Shown here piece by piece: positions 31,237 through 38,514 of a DNA stretch of 64,000 nucleotides (within the stretch, counting starts at the first letter, position 1; each line of letters starts with the position of its first letter). This DNA comes from Oceanobacillus limi (GTDB lineage: Bacteria; Bacillota; Bacilli; Bacillales; Amphibacillaceae). Location of the stretch: positions 1-64,000 of the forward strand of contig NZ_FOHE01000011.1 in the NCBI RefSeq assembly GCF_900111445.1. The letters are read 5' to 3'. The notes under the pieces are model-generated. The model worked only from the letters and a program-made list of their open reading frames with translations, did no database searches and was not told where the DNA came from. A program made the position numbers and the translations under genes.

Positions 31237-31365
31237 TCATCGTCCAAAACTCGTACTTACCGCCCATTTACGCCTTTCACGTTCCAGTCGCGCAATCTCA
31301 CGCTCCAACTTCCGTATAACCTCGATCAATTCCGCGTTCGACATGTATTCGTAACGGTCGCTCAT
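31237..31365 (-). CDS. Small charged phage protein (42 aa)
   Basis: Read directly: MSDRYEYMSNAELIEVIRKL then an arginine- and glutamate-rich coil. Ribosome binding site GGAAGG. Its start overlaps the stop of the upstream basic coiled-coil gene (ATGA). A YEYMSNAELI-type start followed by a coil is common in short phage proteins; no function known. Confidence 0.6.
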   Translation of the reverse strand: MSDRYEYMSNAELIEVIRKLEREIARLERERRKWAVSTSFGR

Positions 31366-31577
31366 CCTTCCGATCCTCTTTTCTTATGGCTCGTACCTAA
31401 TTTGCTCTTGCGCCTTCTCCCTGAACGACGTTTCTTCTTCCGACTGACAGACGACTCTAATTCGCTAATCTTTTCGTGTAAATTACGGATATATTCCGAA
31501 ACATAATCTCTCTCGTGTTCTACTTCGATATGCTCGTTGATTATCTCGTAAATCTGTTTGCGTTTTGACACCGTCAT
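31362..31577 (-). CDS. Small basic coiled-coil phage protein
   Basis: Up to 71 residues. A central coil (EYIRNLHEKISELESSV) is followed by a very basic tail (RKKKRRSGRRRKSK), suggesting nucleic-acid contact. AAAGGGG is only two bases from the ATG at 31577, so the GTG two codons later may be the true start. Unknown function. Confidence 0.5.
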   Translation of the reverse strand: MTVSKRKQIYEIINEHIEVEHERDYVSEYIRNLHEKISELESSVSRKKKRRSGRRRKSKLGTSHKKRGSEG

Positions 31578-32110
31578 TCCCCTTTCGTCAATTCGGTAAG
31601 CAATCGTTCAGCATACGCCTTTTCATTCTCGGAGCCGTACGTTAACATATCGAGGTAATAGTCGATAGCCGTTTGACGTGCGCTATCGTCCAATTCCTCC
31701 GACAACTTTTCGCGTTCGGCTTCCGTCATCCCCTCCGGTTCCCATTCGCGGATAAAGTCCGTTGTTGCCGGCAATGACAGCCAATCTTCCGAATACCAAT
31801 CGTTAGGATCTCCGCCTTCTAGTCGGTAACGGAATACGCTATGCTCCTCGTCATATTTAACGTCCGTAATTTCGTATTTAGTCGGAGCAATCGTTTCACC
31901 GTCCGAGAAGAATTCGGCGGTATATGGGTCGTAGATGAGAACGTCGTCGCCTACGTAAAACATCGGCTTAGGTTCGTTCATATCATCGGAATCCTCTCCG
32001 TCAATCCATTGGATTTCCGCAGGTTTGTCGGATGTGCGTTGCGCTAGGATGACGGATGCTGACGTGAGGATTGCGGATAATGTTCCGATGATTAGCGTTG
32101 ATTTTCGCAT
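31574..32110 (-). CDS. Exported or membrane-anchored phage protein
   Basis: 178 residues. N-terminal signal or anchor (MRKSTLIIGTLSAILTSASV) with a likely cut after VILAQ or retention as an anchor, then an acidic extracellular-type domain with VGDDVLIYDPYTAEFF and a helical C-terminus. GAGGCG precedes the ATG. Function unknown; exported proteins in replication operons are often superinfection-exclusion or host-surface modifiers, which is speculation here. Confidence 0.55.
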   Translation of the reverse strand: MRKSTLIIGTLSAILTSASVILAQRTSDKPAEIQWIDGEDSDDMNEPKPMFYVGDDVLIYDPYTAEFFSDGETIAPTKYEITDVKYDEEHSVFRYRLEGGDPNDWYSEDWLSLPATTDFIREWEPEGMTEAEREKLSEELDDSARQTAIDYYLDMLTYGSENEKAYAERLLTELTKGE

Positions 32111-32120
32111 TTACTTCGCC

Positions 32121-32228
32121 TCACTTTCGTTTAAAATATTTTACCGTTTCTATAATTGCGCCCATAATCATCGCCCACATCAATAGCACTAACGGCAACA
32201 GAATCGAATAAATAATTATATCCTCCAA
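32121..32228 (-). CDS. Tiny phage membrane protein (35 aa)
   Basis: TTG start with AAAGGAGG eight bases upstream. MEDIIIYSILLPLVLLMWAM forms a single membrane helix with a basic C-terminus (VKYFKRK). Located just before the exported-protein gene. Function unknown. Confidence 0.6.
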   Translation of the reverse strand: MEDIIIYSILLPLVLLMWAMIMGAIIETVKYFKRK

Positions 32229-32252
32229 TATCTTCGCCTCCTTTTCTTATTC

Positions 32253-32261
32253 TGATATAAT
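32253..32261 (+). promoter_or_regulatory. Extended -10 promoter of the rightward gene at 32280
   Basis: TGATATAAT at 32253-32261 is an extended -10 element (TGnTATAAT). No good -35 is visible. The gene starts about 20 bases downstream, so the leader is very short. Confidence 0.5.
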
Positions 32262-32279
32262 CGTGATGAGGTGATTAAG

Positions 32280-32663
32280 TTGAACCGATTAATTATACGT
32301 ATTATTGCGCTCCCCTTAGCGCTACATATATTCAAGCAAGACCGAGAACAACTCGACGGATTATACGTAGGTAACGTATATCTCGATAAGATCGATTCCA
32401 TTATCGAAGATATTCACCGTGATATTAACGAAAGTCGGGCGCAACTGTTGAAACAGTACGGACTGACTTTGCGTAAAATATCAGCGACGGAATATCGATG
32501 GAATGATCGAAAAGATTCCGGAACGCTTACGTATACTTCCGAACAGTTAAAGGCGATGACATCCGATATTATGCGCGAATATCTGTTTAGCGCCGAACCT
32601 TTCGAACGGAAAGAGCGTGTGTGGGATCGGAGTATGTTGCCGCCGGATGCCGAGTTGGATTAG
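32280..32663 (+). CDS. Rightward membrane-anchored phage protein of unknown function
   Basis: 127 residues from the TTG at 32280, with GATGAGGTG eight bases upstream. An N-terminal hydrophobic segment (LIIRIIALPLALHIF) is followed by a helical soluble part (NVYLDKIDSIIEDIHRDINE). Lies opposite to all neighbours inside the replication cluster, and its stop overlaps the end of the DnaC-like gene. The isolated promoter suggests expression in the prophage state, as for a lysogenic conversion gene. Confidence 0.55.
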   Translation: MNRLIIRIIALPLALHIFKQDREQLDGLYVGNVYLDKIDSIIEDIHRDINESRAQLLKQYGLTLRKISATEYRWNDRKDSGTLTYTSEQLKAMTSDIMREYLFSAEPFERKERVWDRSMLPPDAELD

Positions 32664-33400
32664 CGTTTACCTCTCTTACTCTCGCCACCAAACGCAATCT
32701 CTTGCGTCATATCTCGCATTCGATCGTACAGTCGCTCCTCACCGAACACTCGCGGTAATTCCTTCATCGGAATATTCGAGGTATACACCGTAGGCAACTG
32801 CGCCGTCACACGGTAATTGACGATACTGTGGAAATCTCCGCGAAACCCATCCGACACATCCCTGACACCTACATCGTCAATCACGACAAATGGCGTATGC
32901 TTTGCGTGATTAATCGCGTTATAATACCGCTCGGCTGCGGGATTTGCGATACTGTCCGGCACTCTAGGACGGTTGAACGCGTTATATTCCGTCTGCAACT
33001 CGTTGGCATCGAGGAAATATGCCGGACGTTGTAACGGCGTCCGTCCTCGCTGAATACTTCCGACATAGTGGCGTATGAGCCATTCGTTAAGCAAGGCGCT
33101 GGCTGACGTCGTCTTACCGGTACCGGGCGATTCGCTCCATAGGTATAGCGACTTTATCCGCTCGCCGTCCGCCTCAAACTGACGGCTGAATGTCGATACA
33201 TAGGCGTCAAATACCGCATATGCTTGCGCTTGGCTCTCGCGTACTGGTGAATTGGTGAGCGTCGTATTGCGGTAATCTTTCGGAACACCTGCGGAGCCTA
33301 CGCGCCCACCTTCGCCGGATACGCCGTGAAACCCCGTGTGGATTGCGTTAGTTGGCGAACAGGCTGACGTGGTGATTCCGTCTAATAAACATTTCGTCAA
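32660..33400 (-). CDS. DnaC/IstB-like helicase loader
   Basis: 246 residues. AAA+ motifs: Walker A WSESPGTGKTTSA (about 90-102), Walker B TPFVVIDDVGVRD, a sensor-like QLPTVYTSNIPM and RLYDRMRDMTQ with the arginine positions of DnaC. The N-terminal 50 residues include Cys and His residues. It would load the DnaB-like helicase. TTG start with GGAGGTG ten bases upstream. Confidence 0.88.
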   Translation of the reverse strand: MTKCLLDGITTSACSPTNAIHTGFHGVSGEGGRVGSAGVPKDYRNTTLTNSPVRESQAQAYAVFDAYVSTFSRQFEADGERIKSLYLWSESPGTGKTTSASALLNEWLIRHYVGSIQRGRTPLQRPAYFLDANELQTEYNAFNRPRVPDSIANPAAERYYNAINHAKHTPFVVIDDVGVRDVSDGFRGDFHSIVNYRVTAQLPTVYTSNIPMKELPRVFGEERLYDRMRDMTQEIAFGGESKRGKR

Positions 33401-33420
33401 TTTGCGTTCACCTCCGTTAA

Positions 33421-34047
33421 TTATTCGCGTGAGTCGTCGATGATTTTACCTTGCGTTGCAAATGCGCTAGTTACCCAACAATAACGTAAAGGTACTTCAT
33501 CGCCTATATCCGTATTATCCGGTACCACTTCGCAAAACTCACCTTCGTACTCAACGATATCACCAACGCGAACCTCCGTCGGTTGTGGTGCGTTAAGGTA
33601 TTCGCTAGGTACTTCGAGTCCTAGTGCGCGTCGTAACGCAATAGCCTTTCCGATATGAACGTTGAAGCAATCGTTAGGGGCGCATTTTGCGATACCTCTT
33701 GCGTAGACAATCGAACTTAGCTGCCCTTTCAGTAGGCAAACGACTGTTCTTTTTCCATCGTTAACAATAAATTCTGCATCGCATATGATACCAGATTCAC
33801 CTTCCCTATACCCTAGCCTCGAGGTTATGCCTCCCTTAGAATCTTTTAAGGATTCCACATCAGACTTAGCGCGCTCCACGATTTCGTCACGCTCTTTTTG
33901 AGGCGTCCATAATCGCTCCTCTAACGTCGTACATACTTCCTTCTCGATATTGCCGCTTTCCAGCGCCCCAACCTTACGCTTCAACTCCGCAACCTCATTC
34001 CGTAAATCCTCGATATTCGCCTCCATATTTTCGATAACTCCGCTCAT
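33421..34047 (-). CDS. Phage protein with N-terminal coiled coil
   Basis: 208 residues. A coiled coil (about 5-35) is followed by a beta-rich domain (CDAEFIVNDGKRTVVCLLKG), then CAPNDCFNVHIGKAIALRRA and LEVPSEYLNAPQPTEV, a combination I have seen in other Bacillus phage hypothetical proteins. Ends in an SH3-like unit (VRVGDIVEYEGEFCEVV). Function unknown. Confidence 0.55.
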   Translation of the reverse strand: MSGVIENMEANIEDLRNEVAELKRKVGALESGNIEKEVCTTLEERLWTPQKERDEIVERAKSDVESLKDSKGGITSRLGYREGESGIICDAEFIVNDGKRTVVCLLKGQLSSIVYARGIAKCAPNDCFNVHIGKAIALRRALGLEVPSEYLNAPQPTEVRVGDIVEYEGEFCEVVPDNTDIGDEVPLRYCWVTSAFATQGKIIDDSRE

Positions 34048-34078
34048 TATACCGCTCCCTTTCCGTTTTTAATTTCGC

Positions 34079-34471
34079 TTATAGCCATCCGCTAATATCG
34101 TCCACATCGATTTCTTGCGCTTCCTTCCGTTCCTCTTTCCGCTGTACCTCCGCCAACACACGTTGCCATGTCTGCTTACGGTACGTATAAAGCCATCCGA
34201 AACTAGTTCCGGGATATTGTCGCGTAGGCTTATATTCGGACATGGCTTCGTCAATAAATCGTTTAACAATCGCCTTATCATACTTCGCTCCCTTCGTCTT
34301 AGTTCCGATCAAGTTTCCGATTAACCCTTTTTCCGCTTGCCATCCGCGGTAGGGTACGTATTCCACTCCGAACATTTCTTCGTGCTTGTCCGATAGGTAG
34401 GCGTGGAATGTCAAAGTATTCCACTTGTCGAGCGGAAGGTTACGCCAGTCGGTCGATTTAGTTCGGGTCAT
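34079..34471 (-). CDS. Phage protein of unknown function upstream of the helicase loader
   Basis: 130 residues, basic and aromatic: WNTLTFHAYLSDKHEEMFG, YRGWQAEKGLIGNLIGT, AIVKRFIDEAMSEYKPTRQYP, FGWLYTYRKQTWQRVLAE. Repeated Trp and Tyr suggest a structured DNA- or protein-binding domain. The gene before a DnaC-like loader in Gram-positive phages is often the replisome organiser, so a replication role is plausible. Start overlaps the upstream stop (ATGA). Confidence 0.5.
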   Translation of the reverse strand: MTRTKSTDWRNLPLDKWNTLTFHAYLSDKHEEMFGVEYVPYRGWQAEKGLIGNLIGTKTKGAKYDKAIVKRFIDEAMSEYKPTRQYPGTSFGWLYTYRKQTWQRVLAEVQRKEERKEAQEIDVDDISGWL

Positions 34472-34815
34472 TTGCGTTCGCCTCCTAACGCTATCTCCGT
34501 CCGTTTTCTGATTACGTGCTTTATGCTAATAAACTCATCATCTTCGTAAAAAGTGTCGGAATGTATTAGCGTTAATTGCTTACGTAACCGCTCAATCTCC
34601 GCCACCAACTTCGGAATATCCTCGCGAGCGTGTGCGATGAAGGTTGCGTTATCTAAGTCGGTAGTTTGTGCCGTTAATAATCCGCCCATAGTTCCGACAT
34701 TCTGCGCACCGTTTGGCGATTGTTTTCCGATTCGCCACGGACCTTCCATAGCCTTTTCGGCACGCTCACGGATTTCCGCTAGTTGTTCGTCGGTTAGTCG
34801 TTTAGTTTCCGTCAT
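34468..34815 (-). CDS. Ead/Ea22-like phage protein
   Basis: 115 residues. LTDEQLAEIRERAEKAMEG then PWRIG and DNATFIAHAREDIPKLVAEI with a C-terminal coil is a widespread phage family of unknown function, often called Ead or Ea22-like. The ATG at 34815 has GGGAG eight bases upstream; the GTG three codons earlier is not used. Confidence 0.7.
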   Translation of the reverse strand: MTETKRLTDEQLAEIRERAEKAMEGPWRIGKQSPNGAQNVGTMGGLLTAQTTDLDNATFIAHAREDIPKLVAEIERLRKQLTLIHSDTFYEDDEFISIKHVIRKRTEIALGGERK

Positions 34816-35071
34816 CGTCAGCACTCCCTTCCGCCTTTTCCTTCCATTTCCTCGCTACGTCACGTAGACGATCTATCGCGAATTCTTTCTCTGCTAACTT
34901 CCGGCTTAATAATTCGAATTTCCTCTTTTCTGTCCTTAACTTACTTTCGTAGTATTCGTGCGTATTACGCTCAACCTCCGTAGAATACCTTATTTTATCC
35001 GCGGTTACTGCCGCGATTTGATCGATCTGTTCGTCACTTAAAGTTACGTTAAAACTAAGACCCTTGGCCAT
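34802..35071 (-). CDS. Phage coiled-coil protein
   Basis: 89 residues; a short strand part (LSFNVTLSDEQIDQIAAVTA) and a basic coiled coil (about 30-80). AAAGGAGG before the ATG; overlaps the next gene by 14 bases. Unknown function. Confidence 0.5.
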   Translation of the reverse strand: MAKGLSFNVTLSDEQIDQIAAVTADKIRYSTEVERNTHEYYESKLRTEKRKFELLSRKLAEKEFAIDRLRDVARKWKEKAEGSADDDGN

Positions 35072-35261
35072 CTTTCAACGCCTCCTTTGTCGGTTGTAAT
35101 AACGCCTTAACTAAGTCGATACTTACGTCATGCACGCCACTCTCCGTCATATGATCGAGTATTTGCGTAACGGTCGTTAGTTTGCGGTGAGCGTCTGCGG
35201 TGATTTCGCGTTCTTCACACCATCTTTCGTGGAAATAATCCGCCTGATCTTTGTCCGTCAT
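35055..35261 (-). CDS. Small phage protein
   Basis: 68 residues, helical (FHERWCEEREITADAHRKLT). GAAAGGGTG precedes the ATG; overlaps the next gene by 17 bases. No family recognised. Confidence 0.5.
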   Translation of the reverse strand: MTDKDQADYFHERWCEEREITADAHRKLTTVTQILDHMTESGVHDVSIDLVKALLQPTKEALKDGQGS

Positions 35262-35381
35262 ACTTCGTCACCCTTTCGCTATTTACCGTAATAATTTCGT
35301 TACTATAACGCCCATATAAGCCGTTTGACGCTCTCGGAGTATTAGCGTTCATGTTGCGGATAAAAACGTCTGTGTGGGCGG

Positions 35382-35762
35382 TTATTTTGCGTCTGTGGTG
35401 TCGTTGATGCCTTCGACGATGATTCCGAGAATGTGTAGCGTCTTTCGAACGCCTTGCCTACACCCTAACGACCGCTGCCGTTCCGTGGAACTCATTTCTT
35501 CGGAATCCTGTAACCAATCGTTAGCTTCGTAATAATTGCGCAACTTTTCGTGAGGCGTCTGCTCGACGGTGTATCCGTTGACTAGTGCGCTTGCTAACGT
35601 CATTGTGTCGACACCATTTAGTGCGTCTGTTTTAGCGCCTACCCATTCGTCAGCAGGATCGACGGTTACTTCGAGTATTTTATCGTCGGAATAATACGGT
35701 AGGCTTCGCAAGTGTTCGATTACTTCCGCTACTTCCTTCGGTAATGCGACTTTTTCGCTCAC
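35382..35762 (-). CDS. DUF1642-like phage protein
   Basis: 126 residues. LPKEVAEVIEHLR at the start and LVNGYTVEQTPHEKLRNYYE in the middle are characteristic of the DUF1642-like proteins of Gram-positive phages. GTG start with GGAGG upstream, overlapping the previous stop. About 120 non-coding bases follow, with CGCCCA/TGGGCG arms near 35309-35383. Confidence 0.6.
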   Translation of the reverse strand: MSEKVALPKEVAEVIEHLRSLPYYSDDKILEVTVDPADEWVGAKTDALNGVDTMTLASALVNGYTVEQTPHEKLRNYYEANDWLQDSEEMSSTERQRSLGCRQGVRKTLHILGIIVEGINDTTDAK

Positions 35763-36148
35763 GTTAATCGTCCTCCTTTTCGATAAGTTTGATACGTGGT
35801 TATCGCCAACTCTGCGTGTTTTATAGTTATATCGCTAGTTTCATCGTCAGTCATGAACACGGCGTTATCTGTTCTACCGCGATCTTTATACCACATCATA
35901 ACGATGTATCCGCCGAAAGTATCGAAATCATCCGGTGCAAAATCGTTATCAACCGGTACATATCCTATTGTTCCGCAAGAGTTATCGTCACGGTTGACGG
36001 TTCCTATCTCATTAGCAATAAATCGTAATTCATTCATAGTTCCACAATTCCAATTGTCCGATAGAAAATTACCTTCGCTATCAAATGCGCATTTAGGATC
36101 GCTACCTTCCCAAGTTTTACCTCTCGATTTACAACAGTCGCAAACCAT
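35759..36148 (-). CDS. Phage zinc-binding-like protein
   Basis: 129 residues from the ATG at 36148 with GGAGTG just upstream (a longer GTG frame to 36181 is rejected). MVCDCCKSRGKTWEG and later CAFD, NWNCGTMNELRFIANE carry four to five cysteines, likely zinc ligands. The remainder (FGGYIVMMWYKDRGRT) is beta-rich. Composition is AT-richer than the flanks. Function unknown. Confidence 0.55.
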   Translation of the reverse strand: MVCDCCKSRGKTWEGSDPKCAFDSEGNFLSDNWNCGTMNELRFIANEIGTVNRDDNSCGTIGYVPVDNDFAPDDFDTFGGYIVMMWYKDRGRTDNAVFMTDDETSDITIKHAELAITTYQTYRKGGRLT

Positions 36149-36181
36149 GTTACTCACTCCTTTTAGGCGTCGCTGCGCCAC

Positions 36182-36427
36182 CTTTCTTTTATTTTTAATT
36201 TTCTTTGGTTTCTTTTAACAAGAAACACTTCTCCGACAAATACCTATATACAATACATTTCGGAATATCTTTTATTCGTCCCGACTTAAAGTGAATTTCT
36301 TTAAGGCGGTATGTTTTATCTTGTTAAAAGATTAGTTCTTGTTAAAACCTAGTTCTAGTTAGTGCAACCTATAACCATGTCGGCTCACAGTCGCGCGACC
36401 ACAGGTAGCACGGTGGCTACGAAATCC
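36182..36427. repeat. Non-coding control region with 11-base repeats
   Basis: TCTTGTTAAAA occurs at 36319-36329 and 36337-36347 (period 18) and in inverted form at 36213-36223. Nearby are AGTTCTAGTTAG repeats, the palindrome GTCGCGCGAC near 36391-36400 and GTAGC/GCTAC arms. It lies downstream of the winged-helix gene and upstream of the accessory block. No gene is visible. Confidence 0.5.
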
Positions 36428-36832
36428 TTACAATTCTTCGGGTTCTGCGTCAAATATTCGTATCTGACTAATCGGAAGAACTGTATATCTCGTATTATCG
36501 AATCTACCTTCGTGCCTATCTTGTATCGCAGTTACTAACGGACGACCTTGCCATCGGTATTCGAGTAACTTCCGCACCCTCCTTCCGGCTGCTTGACGCG
36601 AAACTCCTAACCCTTTCGCTATTTGCGATTGTGTCGGATAGCAGTTACCATCCTCGTCCATGAACGAAGCTATGACGCAAAGTGTACGCCAGTTGCTATC
36701 GCCCATGTCGGCTAGTAACCCGTGCTTGACGGCACTGACGTACATCTTAAGGAATATCTGCGTTTCCGACTTCCCGTCCGTTAAGGAACGCTCGGTCTTT
36801 GTCTCGATGGATACGAGATTTTCATTCGTCAT
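36428..36832 (-). CDS. Winged-helix (HTH_36-like) phage DNA-binding protein
   Basis: 134 residues. LLADMGDSNWRTLCVIASFM and CYPTQSQIAKGLGVSRQAAG then RRVRKLLEY form the winged helix typical of phage and plasmid initiator-type proteins. First gene after the integrase, with its own promoter region; AGGAGGTG precedes the ATG. It may start replication or regulate early transcription, and repeats lie just downstream. Confidence 0.7.
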   Translation of the reverse strand: MTNENLVSIETKTERSLTDGKSETQIFLKMYVSAVKHGLLADMGDSNWRTLCVIASFMDEDGNCYPTQSQIAKGLGVSRQAAGRRVRKLLEYRWQGRPLVTAIQDRHEGRFDNTRYTVLPISQIRIFDAEPEEL

Positions 36833-36914
36833 ATATCCACCTCCTATTAACTACATCGAAACTAACTCCACAAATGGCGAATAAATCCACGAAATTATTT
36901 TCGCTCTTATAATG

Positions 36915-36942
36915 TTAGATGCGCGAGAACCTCATTTCGCAC
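36915..36942 (-). promoter_or_regulatory. 28-base operator-like motif, copy 2
   Basis: Matches 26604-26631 at 21 of 28 bases. On the minus strand GTGCGAA-N6-TTCTCGCGC is an imperfect dyad, followed by GCATCTAACAT and the hexamer TATAAG. It sits upstream of the winged-helix gene, so both copies control leftward phage transcripts. Confidence 0.55.
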
Positions 36943-36952
36943 ACTTTTACGC

Positions 36953-36985
36953 AAAAAAAATAACGCCACCTCCGAAAAGGTGACG
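36953..36985 (-). terminator. Rho-independent terminator of the integrase gene
   Basis: Minus strand CGTCACCT (36985-36978), TTTCGG loop, AGGTGGCG (36971-36964), TTA then a run of eight or nine T (36961-36953). Located just after the integrase stop. Confidence 0.85.
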
Positions 36986-36993
36986 CATATCCG

Positions 36994-38037
36994 TTATCTT
37001 CTTCGCATATATCTCCGTAATGGCGAATGTTTCGTATGCTGACTGCGGACGTGTTCGGCGTCCATCTGTACGTATTTCCTCGTCGTTTTAATATCCGCAT
37101 GATCGAGGATTTTTTGCAGCGTAAATAAATCTCCGCCATTTAATAGATAATCGCGAGCAAATGTATGTCGGAATTGGTGCGGATGTAGCGTATTCATTCC
37201 GATTCTCTTTTTCAGTCGATTCAATCGCTTCCGGAACGCATCTGCCGTAAATTCCTCGCCGTACGCGTTCATAAATATACGGTCAGTACCGCCGAAATAA
37301 TCGGTTGATTCGCGATGCAATTCGAGCAATCGTTTTAACACTTCGCGACTAACCGGAACATCGCGGTACTTCCGATTCTTCGCTATTTCCGATGTAACGG
37401 TGATTTCGTTATGTCGCTGATTAATCTGCCCGACCGTCAACGTGACTGCCTCGTTAATCCGCAAGCCAGTGTCGAGCAACAGGTAAATAAGCGTCTTATC
37501 TCGCCATTGTGCGTATTGCCTTTCGTCCAACGCGTTCAATACTCGGTTAATCTCCGGCTCGGAAAGTCCTTGCACCTCCGCAACCTTATCCGTCCGAACC
37601 GGCTTTATCGTTTTCATGGCGTTACTTTCTGCGTAACCTTCTTCGTACCAAAATCGACACATCGTCTTAAGCGTTCTAAGGCGTATATTAACGGTATTAG
37701 GCGATAACCCTTCCTTCGTATCTCGGCGTGTTAAATCGCCCTCATACGCCTTCCTATCGCGTAATAAATACGTAATGTATGCTCGGATAATGTCCGGAGT
37801 CACACTCGATAACATAACCTCGGCTTGTCCGTTTTGCTCCGAAATAAATTCGGATAGGTAACGGATATGTAGTCGATATTCCTTGACGGTGCGTTCACGC
37901 ACACCTTCCGCCTCTTTCGCATTAACGAATATTTCTAACGCTTCGTCGAGCGTTATGTCCGTATGTGTGACATCGTTACGTTGTCGGACAGAACGGACGG
38001 CTGTTGGTCGTCTTTCTCCGATAAAACTTCGTCCCAA
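36994..38037 (-). CDS. int: Phage integrase, tyrosine recombinase family
   Basis: 347 residues from a TTG at 38037 with AAAAGGAGG ten bases upstream; the ATG further up (38067) lies before that site and is rejected. SAM-like core-binding domain (TLDEALEIFVNAKEAEGV... LSPNTVNIRLRTLKTMCRFW) and catalytic domain with R in TGLRINEAVTL, K in AKNRKYRDVP, HPHQFRHTFARDYL, LDHADIKTTRKYVQ (His and the nucleophile Tyr). It sits next to the attachment site in tRNA-Arg. Integrates and, with partners, excises the phage. Confidence 0.95.
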   Translation of the reverse strand: MGRSFIGERRPTAVRSVRQRNDVTHTDITLDEALEIFVNAKEAEGVRERTVKEYRLHIRYLSEFISEQNGQAEVMLSSVTPDIIRAYITYLLRDRKAYEGDLTRRDTKEGLSPNTVNIRLRTLKTMCRFWYEEGYAESNAMKTIKPVRTDKVAEVQGLSEPEINRVLNALDERQYAQWRDKTLIYLLLDTGLRINEAVTLTVGQINQRHNEITVTSEIAKNRKYRDVPVSREVLKRLLELHRESTDYFGGTDRIFMNAYGEEFTADAFRKRLNRLKKRIGMNTLHPHQFRHTFARDYLLNGGDLFTLQKILDHADIKTTRKYVQMDAEHVRSQHTKHSPLRRYMRRR

Positions 38038-38129
38038 AACAAAAACGCCTCCTTTTCGCGGTGACATTAGTCCCACGCAAGGAAGCGTTCTAGTCCGACA
38101 GTGTTCCCGTATCCTGCATCGTTACGTTT

Positions 38130-38209
38130 ATCGGAAAGGGAAAATCGGAATACTCACCGATAACTCTCCGTACTGGTCTATCGCCTAAGTTAACGGGTTT
38201 TTATCGGAA
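38130..38209. repeat. ATCGGAA repeats between integrase and attachment site
   Basis: ATCGGAA occurs at 38130-38136, 38144-38150 and 38203-38209. Short direct repeats here are in the position of arm-type integrase binding sites. The pentamer CGGAA is common throughout this phage, which weakens the case. Confidence 0.4.
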
Positions 38210-38223
38210 TTTATAACGGTAAA

Positions 38224-38245
38224 CGTCCCAGGCAGGATTCGAACC
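38224..38245. other. attR: Predicted phage attachment site (attR side)
   Basis: The integrase gene is followed within 190 bases by the 3' half of tRNA-Arg, the classic target of tyrosine integrases. The tRNA is intact in sequence through its discriminator base, as expected when the core restores the gene. The exact core needs the left junction, which is outside the window. Confidence 0.6.
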
Positions 38246-38297
38246 TGCGACCCACAGCTTAGAAGGCTGTTGCTCTATCCAGCTGAGCTACTGGGAC
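38224..38297 (-). tRNA. trnR: tRNA-Arg (anticodon TCT), 3' end at the prophage junction
   Basis: Cloverleaf: acceptor GTCCCAG (5' end at 38297) pairs with CTGGGAC (38231-38225), D-arm AGCTCAGCTGGATAGAGC, anticodon loop CTTCTAA with TCT, and T-arm with GGTTCGAATCC. The discriminator G is followed by TTT, so no CCA is encoded, whereas the neighbouring tRNA-Gly has CCA. The phage begins right here. Confidence 0.95.
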
Positions 38298-38301
38298 ATA
38301 T

Positions 38302-38375
38302 TGGAGCGGGTGAAGGGAATCGAACCCTCGACATCAGCTTGGAAGGCTGAGGTTTTACCACTAAACTACACCCGC
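38302..38375 (-). tRNA. trnG: tRNA-Gly (anticodon TCC)
   Basis: Acceptor GCGGGTG (38375-38369) pairs with CACCCGC (38312-38306), anticodon loop CTTCCAA with TCC, T-loop GGTTCGATTCC, discriminator T and an encoded CCA (38304-38302). Host gene, five bases upstream of tRNA-Arg. Confidence 0.96.
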
Positions 38376-38514
38376 ATAAGGTTATTCATTGATTATTGTG
38401 CTTCGGAACAACACGTAGCTTTACCACTTAAAATTAAGGTTTCTTTTTTGGTCACAAAATATATTATATTCATTACACATAAATATGTCAACCATTTATT
38501 TCAAAAAAATCATA

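Larger units (their letters stand above)
1..38223. mobile_element. Prophage, early/replication half (left end outside window)
   Basis: A contiguous block of phage genes: tyrosine integrase at the right end beside tRNA-Arg, replication and nucleotide-metabolism genes, Cro-like repressors, an arbitrium module and a terminase-small-subunit-like gene near the left. Nearly all genes run leftward with ATGA stop/start overlaps. Base use is rich in CpG and in the TTCCG/CGGAA pentamer, unlike the AT-rich host genes to the right. No capsid, portal, large terminase or lysis gene is visible, so the late region should lie to the left. The right boundary is placed at the tRNA-Arg 3' end. The left attachment site is not in the window. 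Confidence 0.93.
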
